Source: Sandaracinobacteroides sp039808025 (GTDB lineage Bacteria; Pseudomonadota; Alphaproteobacteria; Sphingomonadales; Sphingomonadaceae). Taken from it: a stretch of 64,000 nt of DNA. Below, piece after piece: positions 28,212-35,835 of this stretch (within the stretch, counting starts at the first letter, position 1; every line of letters begins with the position of its first letter). The DNA is taken from assembly GCA_039808025.1 (NCBI GenBank), contig JBDHSK010000001.1:124001-188000 (forward strand), written 5' to 3'. Under the pieces are notes generated by a model. It did no database searches. It was not told where the DNA came from and saw only the letters and a program-made list of their open reading frames with translations. Both the position numbers and the translations under genes were made by a program.

Positions 28212-28912
28212 ACACCCGGCCGCTTCGGCTGGAGCCGGGCTGGAAAGCGGCGCTGGCCGATGAATTTGCCCAACCCTATATGGCGGAGCTGCGGCGCTAT
28301 CTGGTGGGAGAAATGCACGCCGGGAAAACCGTGCTTCCTCCGCCGTCGCTGTGGTTTCACGCCCTCGACCTCACGCCGCGCGATCAGGTGCGGGTGGTGA
28401 TTCTGGGGCAGGATCCCTACCACGGCGCCGGACAGGCCCACGGCCTGTGCTTTTCGGTGCGCAACGGCATCGCCGTGCCCCCGTCACTTATCAACATCAA
28501 GAAAGAGATTCGCTCCGATCTCGGCATCGAACCGGGCGCGGGGGGTGATCTGTCAGGATGGGCGCGGCAGGGAGTGCTGCTACTGAACAGCGTGCTGACG
28601 GTCGAGCAGGGGCGACCGGCCGCCCATCAGGGGCATGGGTGGGAACGCTTTACCGATGCCGTGATCTCGGCTGTCAACGCGAGGCCGCGCCCCGTCGTTT
28701 TCCTGCTGTGGGGCACACATGCCCGCAAGAAGGCCGCCAATGTCGATTCCGGTCGCCATCTGCTGCTCACATGCGCCCACCCGTCGCCCCTGTCGGCTCA
28801 CAGCGGCTTTCTTGGCTGCCGCCATTTCTCGCAGACCAACGCTTTTCTCGAATCCCACGGTGAACCGCCGATTGACTGGCGAATCGGCAACCAGCAGATC
28901 GCACCCCCATAG
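28208..28912 (+). CDS. ung: Uracil-DNA glycosylase, family 1
   Basis: A 234-residue base-excision repair enzyme that removes uracil from DNA. The catalytic motif VVILGQDPYHGAGQAHGLCFS (water-activating Asp) is in the first half and HPSPLSAHSGFLGCRHFSQTN (catalytic His, minor-groove loop) near the end. It overlaps eda by 4 bp (ATGA), so it is translated from the Entner-Doudoroff transcript, an unusual neighbourhood for a repair gene. Confidence 0.97.
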   Translation: MNTRPLRLEPGWKAALADEFAQPYMAELRRYLVGEMHAGKTVLPPPSLWFHALDLTPRDQVRVVILGQDPYHGAGQAHGLCFSVRNGIAVPPSLINIKKEIRSDLGIEPGAGGDLSGWARQGVLLLNSVLTVEQGRPAAHQGHGWERFTDAVISAVNARPRPVVFLLWGTHARKKAANVDSGRHLLLTCAHPSPLSAHSGFLGCRHFSQTNAFLESHGEPPIDWRIGNQQIAPP

Positions 28913-28963
28913 CCGGCGCCCCCCCACAGGCAGCAGTTATTGCCATCGGTCACGATTGGCGAA

Positions 28964-28992
28964 TTGCAGTCGGCCTGCCGACATCCTACATT
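28964..28992 (+). promoter_or_regulatory. Possible housekeeping promoter of ftsH
   Basis: TTGCAG and TACATT are separated by 17 bp, a fair -35/-10 pair, with the predicted start just before the ribosome binding site of ftsH. No heat-shock (RpoH) consensus is evident in the 104-bp gap. Confidence 0.35.
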
Positions 28993-29016
28993 GGCGGCCA
29001 GGAAAGGTGCTTGTTG

Positions 29017-30966
29017 ATGTCTGACGGAAACCGGAAGCCACCCTCACCGCTGGTGCGCAACCTTGTGATGTGGGCGGGGATACTGGTGGCGCTGGTGCTG
29101 CTGGTCCAACTGTTTCAGGGCCCGTCGCGCGAACGCGTCGCCGGCGAAGAGCTCGCCTATTCCGAGTTTCTGTCGAAAATGGATCAGGGTCAGGTGAAGG
29201 ATGTGGCGATCGCCGGGCGCGAAATCACCGGCACACTGACCAGCGACAAGCAGTTCCGCACCTACAACCCCGGCGATATCCAGCTGATCGAGCGACTGCG
29301 CAGCAAGAACGTCAAGTTTGATGCCGTGCCCGAGGAACGCCCTTCAATCCTGCAACAGGTGCTGGTGGGTGCACTGCCCTTTCTCATCATGATCGGCATC
29401 TGGATCTTCTTCATGCGCCAGATGCAAAGCGGCCAGGGCCGTGGCGCCATGGGCTTCGGCAAATCGCGCGCCCGCATGCTGACGGAAAAGCAGGGGCGGG
29501 TGACATTCGATGACGTCGCCGGCATCGACGAAGCCCGCGAAGAGTTGCAGGAAATCGTCGACTTCCTGAAAGACCCGTCGAAATTCCACCGGCTGGGTGG
29601 CAAGATCCCCAAGGGGGCGCTGCTGGTCGGCCCGCCTGGTACCGGCAAGACTCTGCTGGCCCGTGCCATTGCCGGCGAGGCAAACGTCCCCTTCTTCACC
29701 ATCTCCGGCTCGGATTTCGTTGAAATGTTCGTGGGCGTCGGCGCCAGCCGCGTACGCGACATGTTCGAGCAGGCGAAAAAGAATGCCCCCTGCATCATCT
29801 TCATCGATGAAATCGACGCGGTGGGCCGCCATCGGGGCGCCGGACTTGGCGGCGGCAACGACGAACGCGAGCAGACTCTGAACCAGTTGCTGGTGGAAAT
29901 GGACGGGTTCGATGCCAACGAAGGCATTATCATCGTCGCCGCCACCAACCGCCCCGACGTGCTCGATCCGGCGCTGCTGAGGCCGGGCCGCTTCGACCGC
30001 CAGATCACCGTCGGCCGCCCCGACATCGAGGGACGTATCCGCATCCTGCAGGTGCACATGCGCAAGGTGCCGCTGTCGCCTGACGTTGACGCCCGGGTGA
30101 TTGCCCGTGGCACACCGGGCTTTTCCGGAGCAGATCTCGCCAATCTGGTGAACGAGGCGGCGCTGCTGGCAGCGCGGCGTGGCCGGCGCATGGTCTCGAT
30201 GTCTGAGTTCGAGGACGCCAAGGACAAGGTGATGATGGGCGTCGAGCGCAAATCCATGGTGATGACCGAGGACGAAAAGAAGCTCACCGCCTATCACGAG
30301 GCCGGCCACGCCGTGGTATCGCTGCACGAACCGGCGTCCGATCCGATCCACAAGGCCACGATCATCCCGCGCGGCCGGGCGCTGGGCATGGTGATGCGTC
30401 TTCCCAAACGCGACAGCTATTCCTTCCATCGCGACAAGATGTACGCTAACCTTTCGGTGGCCATGGGCGGCCGCGTCGCCGAGGAACTGATCTTCGGCTA
30501 CGACAAGGTGACTTCTGGCGCCTCGAGCGACATCCAGATGGCCACCAATCTCGCCAAGGCGATGGTGACGCAGTGGGGGATGTCGGACAAGCTAGGTCCG
30601 CTGCTTTATGTCGAGAACCAGGAAGAGGTGTTCCTCGGCCACAGCGTCAGCCGTCAGCAGAATGTCTCGGAAAAAACCGCCGAGATGATTGACGCCGAGG
30701 TGAAGCGCATCGTCCTCGATGGCTATGGTCGCGCCCGCCAGATCCTCACCGATCATGCCGACGAGCTGGAACTGCTGGCTCAGGCGCTGCTCGAGTATGA
30801 GACCCTGTCGGGCGAAGAAATCGCCAAGGTTGTAAAAGGAGAGGCCGTCGAGCGCCCGGACGCTGCCGACAAGCTGCCGCCGCTGGGGGCGGGCGGAGTC
30901 TCGGGGCTGCCCAAGTCAGGTCGCCGCCGCGGCTCGGGGTTTGGTGACGTGGCGCCACAAAATTGA
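29017..30966 (+). CDS. ftsH: ATP-dependent zinc metalloprotease FtsH
   Basis: A 649-residue membrane-bound AAA+ protease that degrades misassembled membrane proteins and regulators. Order: TM1 (about 15-33), a periplasmic domain, TM2 (about 107-127), AAA module with Walker A GPPGTGKT at 205-212, Walker B CIIFIDEIDAVGR, second region of homology ATNRPDVLDPALLRPGRFDR, and the zinc motif HEAGH at 427-431. The C-terminus is Pro/Gly/Arg-rich. ATG 29017 is chosen over two preceding TTG codons because GGAAAGG is better spaced. Confidence 0.98.
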   Translation: MSDGNRKPPSPLVRNLVMWAGILVALVLLVQLFQGPSRERVAGEELAYSEFLSKMDQGQVKDVAIAGREITGTLTSDKQFRTYNPGDIQLIERLRSKNVKFDAVPEERPSILQQVLVGALPFLIMIGIWIFFMRQMQSGQGRGAMGFGKSRARMLTEKQGRVTFDDVAGIDEAREELQEIVDFLKDPSKFHRLGGKIPKGALLVGPPGTGKTLLARAIAGEANVPFFTISGSDFVEMFVGVGASRVRDMFEQAKKNAPCIIFIDEIDAVGRHRGAGLGGGNDEREQTLNQLLVEMDGFDANEGIIIVAATNRPDVLDPALLRPGRFDRQITVGRPDIEGRIRILQVHMRKVPLSPDVDARVIARGTPGFSGADLANLVNEAALLAARRGRRMVSMSEFEDAKDKVMMGVERKSMVMTEDEKKLTAYHEAGHAVVSLHEPASDPIHKATIIPRGRALGMVMRLPKRDSYSFHRDKMYANLSVAMGGRVAEELIFGYDKVTSGASSDIQMATNLAKAMVTQWGMSDKLGPLLYVENQEEVFLGHSVSRQQNVSEKTAEMIDAEVKRIVLDGYGRARQILTDHADELELLAQALLEYETLSGEEIAKVVKGEAVERPDAADKLPPLGAGGVSGLPKSGRRRGSGFGDVAPQN

Positions 30967-31029
30967 AGTGGATTGCTGGCGGCAGCGCCGCCAGAGCAAC
31001 GGGTTGAAGGCAGAACCGGGAGGTGGCGG

Positions 31030-32256
31030 GTGGTGAAATATGATGTGATCATCGTGGGGTCTGGCCATGCCGGCGCCAATGCCGCCCTCACCCTGCGACA
31101 ATCGGGTTTTGAAGGGTCGGTGGCCATCATCGGCAATGAACGGGAACTTCCCTATGAACGGCCGCCGCTCTCGAAAGAATATTTCGCAGGCGACAAAACA
31201 TTCGAGCGTATCCTCATCCGCCCGGCAAAGTTCTGGGAGGATCGCAAAGTCGAACTGGTGCAAGGGCGGCATATCGTCGCCGTAGACCCGCACAATCACC
31301 GTATTTCCACGGCCGATGGCGAACATTATCAGTACGGCAAGCTGATCTGGGCAGCCGGCGGCCACCCCCGGCCGCTGCCGGTTCCCGGTGGTGATCTGCC
31401 CGGCGTTCAGGGCGTGCGCAGCCGCGCCGATGCCGACCAGATGAAGGCGGCCGCCGCCGAGGCTGACAATATCGTCGTGATCGGCGGTGGCTATATCGGC
31501 CTCGAGGCTGCGGCTGTGCTGGCCAAAGCCAGCAAGCATGTGGTGGTGCTTGAAGCGCTCGACCGGGTGCTGGCCCGGGTGGCAGGAGCCGATCTGTCGC
31601 GCTTTTACGAGCGCGAACATCGCGCCCATGGCGTTGATATCCGGTTGGGAGTTGCCGTTGAGGCCATCGAGGGCAGCTACCATGTCACCGGGGTCCGGCT
31701 GGCCAGTGGCGAAGTGATTCCCGCCAGTCTGGTGATTGTCGGCATCGGAATCATCCCGGCAGTCGAACCATTGCTTGCCGCTGGAGCCAAGGGTGACAAC
31801 GGCGTATCGGTTGACAGCCATTGCCGCACCTCGCTGCCCGACATCTATGCCGTTGGCGATTGCGCCGCCCATGCCAACCGCTTTGCCAACAATGCGGTGA
31901 TCCGCCTGGAATCGGTGCAGAACGCCCACGATCAGGCGGCAACAGCCGCCAAACACATCTGCGGCCACAGCGACGTTTACGACGCCCTGCCGTGGTTCTG
32001 GTCGAACCAGTTTGATCTGAAGCTCCAGACCGCCGGTCTGTCGATCGGCCACGACGCCACGGTGCTGCGCGGCGATCCGGCCACCCGCAGTTTCTCGGTG
32101 GTCTACCTGCGCGACGGACGGGTGATCGCGCTCGATTGTGTCAACGCCATGAAGGACTATGTGCAGGGGCGGGTGCTGGTGCAAAACGGTGCGGTGCTAA
32201 GCTCTGCTGATCTGGCCGATACCAGCCGACAGCTGAAGGAACTCTGCGCCGGCTGA
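31030..32256 (+). CDS. FAD-dependent oxidoreductase, ferredoxin/rubredoxin reductase-like
   Basis: A 408-residue flavoprotein of the AIF/putidaredoxin-reductase group. The N-terminal FAD fold YDVIIVGSGHAGANAAL, the NAD(P)H-binding fold NIVVIGGGYIGLEAAAVL near residue 155, and the DIYAVGDCAAH motif with the C-terminal clamp (WFWSNQFDLKLQTAGL) are intact. It would pass electrons from NAD(P)H to a [2Fe-2S] ferredoxin, for example for a P450 or dioxygenase. No ferredoxin gene is adjacent. The start is GTG at 31030 (or 31033), after GGGAGG. Confidence 0.92.
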   Translation: MVKYDVIIVGSGHAGANAALTLRQSGFEGSVAIIGNERELPYERPPLSKEYFAGDKTFERILIRPAKFWEDRKVELVQGRHIVAVDPHNHRISTADGEHYQYGKLIWAAGGHPRPLPVPGGDLPGVQGVRSRADADQMKAAAAEADNIVVIGGGYIGLEAAAVLAKASKHVVVLEALDRVLARVAGADLSRFYEREHRAHGVDIRLGVAVEAIEGSYHVTGVRLASGEVIPASLVIVGIGIIPAVEPLLAAGAKGDNGVSVDSHCRTSLPDIYAVGDCAAHANRFANNAVIRLESVQNAHDQAATAAKHICGHSDVYDALPWFWSNQFDLKLQTAGLSIGHDATVLRGDPATRSFSVVYLRDGRVIALDCVNAMKDYVQGRVLVQNGAVLSSADLADTSRQLKELCAG

Positions 32257-32271
32257 CAGCGGCCTGCGCAG

Positions 32272-32295
32272 CCAAAGGTCGCGTGCCCCCTTTGG
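32272..32295 (+). terminator. Weak hairpin after the flavoprotein gene
   Basis: CCAAAGG and CCTTTGG form a 7-bp stem with a 10-nt loop, 15 bp after the stop codon. There is no T-run, so termination would be weak or factor-dependent. Confidence 0.3.
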
Positions 32296-32311
32296 TTCCA
32301 GCGGATGCTGC

Positions 32312-32340
32312 TTGACTTAGGCGGAACATATGTGGAACAT
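32312..32340 (+). promoter_or_regulatory. SOS promoter: -35 hexamer plus LexA box
   Basis: TTGACT at 32312-32317 is followed by GAAC-N7-GAAC at 32324-32338, an exact alphaproteobacterial LexA operator sitting where the spacer and -10 region would be. The -10 hexamer itself is poor (GAACAT at 17-bp spacing). The only rightward gene it can serve is the 65-residue frame starting at 32373. Confidence 0.65.
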
Positions 32341-32362
32341 TTACATCCGAATCGGATGTAAA
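32340..32362 (+). repeat. Perfect 23-bp inverted repeat in the leader of the SOS microprotein gene
   Basis: Arms TTTACATCCGA and TCGGATGTAAA flank a single A. As DNA this is a strong dimer-binding operator candidate. As RNA it can fold into a 9-bp stem with a GAAUC loop whose 3' arm touches the AAGGA ribosome binding site. It starts 2 bp after the LexA box. Confidence 0.7.
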
Positions 32363-32372
32363 GGACATCTCC

Positions 32373-32570
32373 ATGGCGATCTCCGCCCTTGTTCTGATTG
32401 GATTTGCCGCGCTGAACATTGCGCTCTTCTGGCATTTCCGCCAGTCGCTGTGGCGCGCCCTGCTTGGCCCGCTGTCCCTGTTCAATGCCGGCGCACCTTC
32501 GCATTGGCACCCCCGGCACGTCGGTTCTGAACCACCGACACCTGACACCCGCACCACCCGGCGCTGGTGA
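32373..32570 (+). CDS. Unrecognised 65-residue single-TM protein, probably SOS-induced
   Basis: The ATG at 32373 follows AAAGGA with good spacing. Residues 3-21 (ISALVLIGFAALNIALFWH) form one hydrophobic helix with almost no N-terminal tail. A short basic amphipathic stretch rich in Trp and Leu follows (RQSLWRALLGPLSLF), then a polar Pro/His/Thr/Arg tail ending TTRRW. I recognise no family. Its promoter carries an exact LexA box and a perfect inverted repeat. By analogy only, Caulobacter SidA and DidA are LexA-controlled or damage-induced small inner-membrane proteins that block cell division. A non-coding alternative cannot be excluded from one sequence. Confidence 0.55.
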   Translation: MAISALVLIGFAALNIALFWHFRQSLWRALLGPLSLFNAGAPSHWHPRHVGSEPPTPDTRTTRRW

Positions 32571-32677
32571 TTCCATCAGCGATGGTGGTCACGATATTGG
32601 GCATGGTGCGCCTCAGGTGCACCCGAATTGTACCGGCAGGCTGACATCTGCCCTGCTCCGGAACTCCTGATCGGGCC

Positions 32678-33499
32678 TTATGGCTCGTCTGTGGTTGGCG
32701 CCGGGTCTGGATTCTGGCTTGACGGCTGCGAATCCGAACTCTCCCGCTCGGTGCGTCGCAGCCGGGTATAGCGGGAAACCGCAAAGGGGATGGACGCAGC
32801 GTAGCCGATGATCACTGCCAGCAGGGTAATCCACGGCCGTTGCGCCAGCGAGGCGGCAAACAGGCCAACCGCCACCAGTACCAGAATCCGTGCCGAACGC
32901 GGCACCTTCACCGATTTGAACCCCCAAACCGGAATTGCCGACACCATCAAAAAGGCCGTCACCACCACGATGACGGCGGTGATCATCGCCTTAGTGTCTG
33001 GGTGGGCACTCAGCACGCCATCGAAGGCGATATCGAATATCATCGGTGACATCGCCATTCCGGCACCTGCCGGCGCCGGAACCCCGGTGGTAAAGCCCAG
33101 CCGCTTTTTCGGCAGATCATCCTGATCGAGGGCGGTATTGAACCGCGCCAGCCGCAGCGCGCAGCAGACGGCGATGGAAAGGGCGGCAATCCATCCCACC
33201 GGGCCCAGCAACTGCAACGCCCACAGATACAGGATGAGGGCCGGAGCAATGCCGAAGGCCGTGACATCGGACAGCGAATCGAGCTCGGCGCCAAAGCGGC
33301 TGGTGCCGCGCAGCAAGCGCGCCACCCGGCCATCGATGCCGTCAAGCATTGCGGCAACCGTAACCGCAGCCACGGCCTTCTCGAACTCGCCGGAAATGGC
33401 AAAACGCACACCGGTCGCCCCGGCACACAGCGCCAGCATGGTTATGGCATTCGGCAGCAGCGCCCGCATGGGGATGGCTGGCTGTCGCGTTTCGTTCAT
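32678..33499 (-). CDS. pssA: CDP-diacylglycerol-serine O-phosphatidyltransferase
   Basis: A 273-residue inner-membrane enzyme making phosphatidylserine from CDP-diacylglycerol and serine. The CDP-alcohol phosphotransferase motif begins at Asp53 (DGIDGRVARLL) and ends ELDSLSD at 72-78, with all the acidic residues present. About eight hydrophobic helices follow. The polar C-terminal tail is Ser/Pro-rich. Its start overlaps the psd stop by 4 bp (ATGA), so the two phosphatidylethanolamine steps are translationally coupled. Confidence 0.95.
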   Translation of the reverse strand: MNETRQPAIPMRALLPNAITMLALCAGATGVRFAISGEFEKAVAAVTVAAMLDGIDGRVARLLRGTSRFGAELDSLSDVTAFGIAPALILYLWALQLLGPVGWIAALSIAVCCALRLARFNTALDQDDLPKKRLGFTTGVPAPAGAGMAMSPMIFDIAFDGVLSAHPDTKAMITAVIVVVTAFLMVSAIPVWGFKSVKVPRSARILVLVAVGLFAASLAQRPWITLLAVIIGYAASIPFAVSRYTRLRRTERESSDSQPSSQNPDPAPTTDEP

Positions 33500-34434
33500 G
33501 CCCGGCTGCCTGCAATGGCGGCGGGTGCGCTGCGGCGGGCGATGATGGTCTCGCCAGCGACTGCCCGCTGGCCTTTCACCACCTGCGGCGCATAGCCTGC
33601 GGGCAGATAGACATCGACGCGGCTTCCGAACCGGATCAGCCCCACCCGCTGCCCCTCGCCAACGATCACCCCCTCGCGCACGAAGCCGACGATCCGCCGC
33701 GCCACCAGCCCGGCGATCTGGGTAAACCCCACCTGCACGCCATCGGCGCCCTCGATCAGGATATACTGCCGCTCGTTCTCCTCGCTTGCCTTGTCGAGCA
33801 CGGCATTAACGAACGTTCCGGGCACATAGGCCATGCGGGTAACGGTGCCGGCAATCGGGGCGCGGTTGATGTGCACATCAAATACCGACATGAAGATCGA
33901 GATGCGGGTGGCAGTGCCTGCTTTCAGGGCGCCGTCACCCACCAGCTGACGGGGAATCTCGGCCTCGACGATCTGGCTGACCAGCCCGTCAGCCGGCGAC
34001 AGAATGAGCCCCTGTCCGGCTGGAGAGGCGCGGCGGGGGTCACGGAAGAATGCCAGAATGCCGCCAGTCAGCAACAACAGCAACGCCGCCAGAATGTTCC
34101 AGCCAGCCATCCAGCTGATGAAGGCCGCTGCGGCGGCAATCCCGGCGAACCGATAGCTTTCGGGGTGGATGGATGGCCATTCCCAGGCCACGGGCGAAGG
34201 CCCGGCCCCATGAGGAGCAGCCACGGGCGAAGGCCCGGCCCCATGAGGAGCAGCCACGGGCGAAGGCCCGGCCCCATGAGGAGCAGCCACGGGCGAAGGC
34301 CCGGCCCCGGCATCAGCAGGCGCTGATGGCGTCGTGCCCACTGCCGGATCAGCAGTCGGTCTGACAGCGGCCTCAGCTTCCTCGGCAGGAGGCGCACCTG
34401 ATGGTTTTCCGGTTGCAGCTTTGTCATTATCCAT
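33496..34434 (-). CDS. psd: Phosphatidylserine decarboxylase with a repeat-bearing N-terminal extension
   Basis: A 312-residue proenzyme that decarboxylates phosphatidylserine to phosphatidylethanolamine at the inner membrane. The core starts at WEWPSIHPES (84-93), has a hydrophobic hairpin (about 97-129), FFRDPRR, the MSVFDVHINR motif (182-191) and the self-cleavage site RFGSRVDVYLP (Gly270/Ser271, the Ser becoming the pyruvoyl group). The first 83 residues are unusual for this short Psd type: an acidic/Ala-Pro region, then three full and one partial copy of an 11-residue unit AGPSPVAAPHG. The start at 34434 is the only ATG that opens this frame; a later start inside the repeats is possible. 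Confidence 0.93.
   Translation of the reverse strand: MDNDKAATGKPSGAPPAEEAEAAVRPTADPAVGTTPSAPADAGAGPSPVAAPHGAGPSPVAAPHGAGPSPVAAPHGAGPSPVAWEWPSIHPESYRFAGIAAAAAFISWMAGWNILAALLLLLTGGILAFFRDPRRASPAGQGLILSPADGLVSQIVEAEIPRQLVGDGALKAGTATRISIFMSVFDVHINRAPIAGTVTRMAYVPGTFVNAVLDKASEENERQYILIEGADGVQVGFTQIAGLVARRIVGFVREGVIVGEGQRVGLIRFGSRVDVYLPAGYAPQVVKGQRAVAGETIIARRSAPAAIAGSRA
34187..34308 (-). repeat. 33-bp tandem repeat, 3.7 copies, in frame inside psd
   Basis: Three consecutive 33-bp units (34187-34219, 34220-34252, 34253-34285) are identical base for base, and a fourth stops after 23 bases. The unit length is a multiple of three, so copy-number change would lengthen or shorten Psd by 11 residues without a frameshift. 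Confidence 0.95.
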
Positions 34435-34510
34435 GCGTGAAACCTAGGCGGATTGTCACGCCAGCGGAAGGGGGCTTATCCATTGCCGCAGCGGCGGCTA
34501 TGAAGCGCCC

Positions 34511-35527
34511 ATGCTTGACCCACAATCCGCCCGGCCGCGCGCCCTTGCCAACTGGCTGTTCACCGTTGCCTTTCTGGTTTTCCTGATGATCGTCGTTGGC
34601 GGAATCACCCGCCTTACCGAATCCGGCCTGTCGATCACCGAATGGAAGCCCGTAACCGGGGCCATCCCGCCACTGTCTGCCGAAGCGTGGGAGGCGGAGT
34701 TCGCCAAATACCGCCAGATCCCCGAGTATCAGCAGATCAACCAGGGCATGACGCTTGCCCAGTACAAATTCATCTACTTCTGGGAATGGGCCCACCGGCT
34801 GCTGGGACGGCTGATCGGCCTCGCCTTTGCCCTGCCCTTCCTCTGGTTTGCCGTGCGCCGGGCCATCCCCCGCGGCTACGGCTGGCGACTGGCGGCGCTG
34901 CTGGCTTTGGGGGGTCTTCAGGGGGCGATCGGCTGGTGGATGGTGCAATCGGGGTTGTCGATACGCACCGATGTTTCGCATATCCGCCTCGCCGTTCACC
35001 TGCTTACCGCACTCGTCATTCTGGCCGGCCTGGTGTGGACGGGGCTTGACCTCGTGACGCTTGACCGCAACCACACGGCGAGACCGGCGCGGCTGACCAG
35101 TGTCGCCGTGATCACTGCCGTGATCCTGTTCATCCAGCTACTGGTAGGTGCCTTCGTTGCCGGGCTGAATGCCGGCTATGTATCGAGCACCTGGCCGTTG
35201 ATGAATGACCATTTCTTCCCGCAAGGGGTTGAATGGCATGGACTTTCCACATTTGCCAATGACCCGTTCCTTACCCACTTCATCCACCGCTGGTGGGCCT
35301 GGGTGGCGGTGGCCGCCTTTGTGTGGCTGGCGCGGCGGGCACGCAAGTCCGGCAGTCGCCGGGCCTCCATTGCCCTGCACAGCGCCTTTGGCACCCAGAT
35401 CATGCTGGGGATCGCCACGGTGATGACCGGCATTTCGCTATGGCTTGCGGTGCTGCATCAGGCGGTTGGCGCCATGGTGGTGATCACCACGGCCTGGGCC
35501 GCCCATGTGGTGGGCCGCCGGCCATGA
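34511..35527 (+). CDS. ctaA: Heme A synthase (COX15/CtaA type)
   Basis: A 338-residue eight-helix membrane enzyme that oxidises heme O to heme A for aa3-type oxidases. Landmarks: WLFTVAFLVFLMIVVGGITR with TESGLSITEWKPVTG, FWEWAHRLLGRLIGLAF, GWWMVQSGL, HLLTALVILAGLVWTGLDL, FIHRWWAWVAV and VLHQAVGAMVV, which supply the heme-ligand His residues in two four-helix repeats. It diverges from psd across 76 bp and overlaps cutA by 4 bp. Confidence 0.96.
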   Translation: MLDPQSARPRALANWLFTVAFLVFLMIVVGGITRLTESGLSITEWKPVTGAIPPLSAEAWEAEFAKYRQIPEYQQINQGMTLAQYKFIYFWEWAHRLLGRLIGLAFALPFLWFAVRRAIPRGYGWRLAALLALGGLQGAIGWWMVQSGLSIRTDVSHIRLAVHLLTALVILAGLVWTGLDLVTLDRNHTARPARLTSVAVITAVILFIQLLVGAFVAGLNAGYVSSTWPLMNDHFFPQGVEWHGLSTFANDPFLTHFIHRWWAWVAVAAFVWLARRARKSGSRRASIALHSAFGTQIMLGIATVMTGISLWLAVLHQAVGAMVVITTAWAAHVVGRRP

Positions 35528-35829
35528 CGATCATCACCGTCTATGCCGTGTTTCCCACGCCGGCCGATGCCGAAGCCATCGGTCGCGCCATGGTGGAGGA
35601 ACGGCTTGCCGCCTGCGTCAACATCCTCACTCCCTGTCTTTCCTTCTACAGGTGGGAGGGAAAGACCAGCCGGGCACCCGAGACACCGGCCCTGTTCAAG
35701 ACCGATTCCGACCGGGCTGGCCGGCTGATCGAGGCCATCGCCGCCCGCCATCCGTATGAGGTGCCGGCGATCACCGCCTGGCCGGCGGATGCGCTGCCAG
35801 CCTATGCCCGATGGGTCAGCGAGAGCTGA
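35524..35829 (+). CDS. cutA: Divalent cation tolerance protein CutA
   Basis: A 101-residue trimeric ferredoxin-like protein. The start MTIITVYAVFPTPADAEAIG, the stretch EERLAACVNI and ALFKTDSDRAGRLIEAI, and HPYEVPAITAWPAD match CutA throughout. The family was linked to copper tolerance, but its physiological role is unsettled. It starts within the last codons of ctaA (ATGA overlap); the shared transcript with heme A synthesis may reflect copper/cytochrome oxidase biology. Confidence 0.95.
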   Translation: MTIITVYAVFPTPADAEAIGRAMVEERLAACVNILTPCLSFYRWEGKTSRAPETPALFKTDSDRAGRLIEAIAARHPYEVPAITAWPADALPAYARWVSES

Positions 35830-35835
35830 ACGCGC

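Noticed and set aside
28913..29016. Heat-shock promoter for ftsH
   Set aside because: No CTTGAAA-N13-CCCCAT-like pair is visible; only a housekeeping-type candidate remains.
32141..32557. 138-codon frame on the minus strand over the SOS microprotein
   Set aside because: It runs antisense through the LexA box and flavoprotein end, lacks a ribosome binding site and a plausible protein composition.
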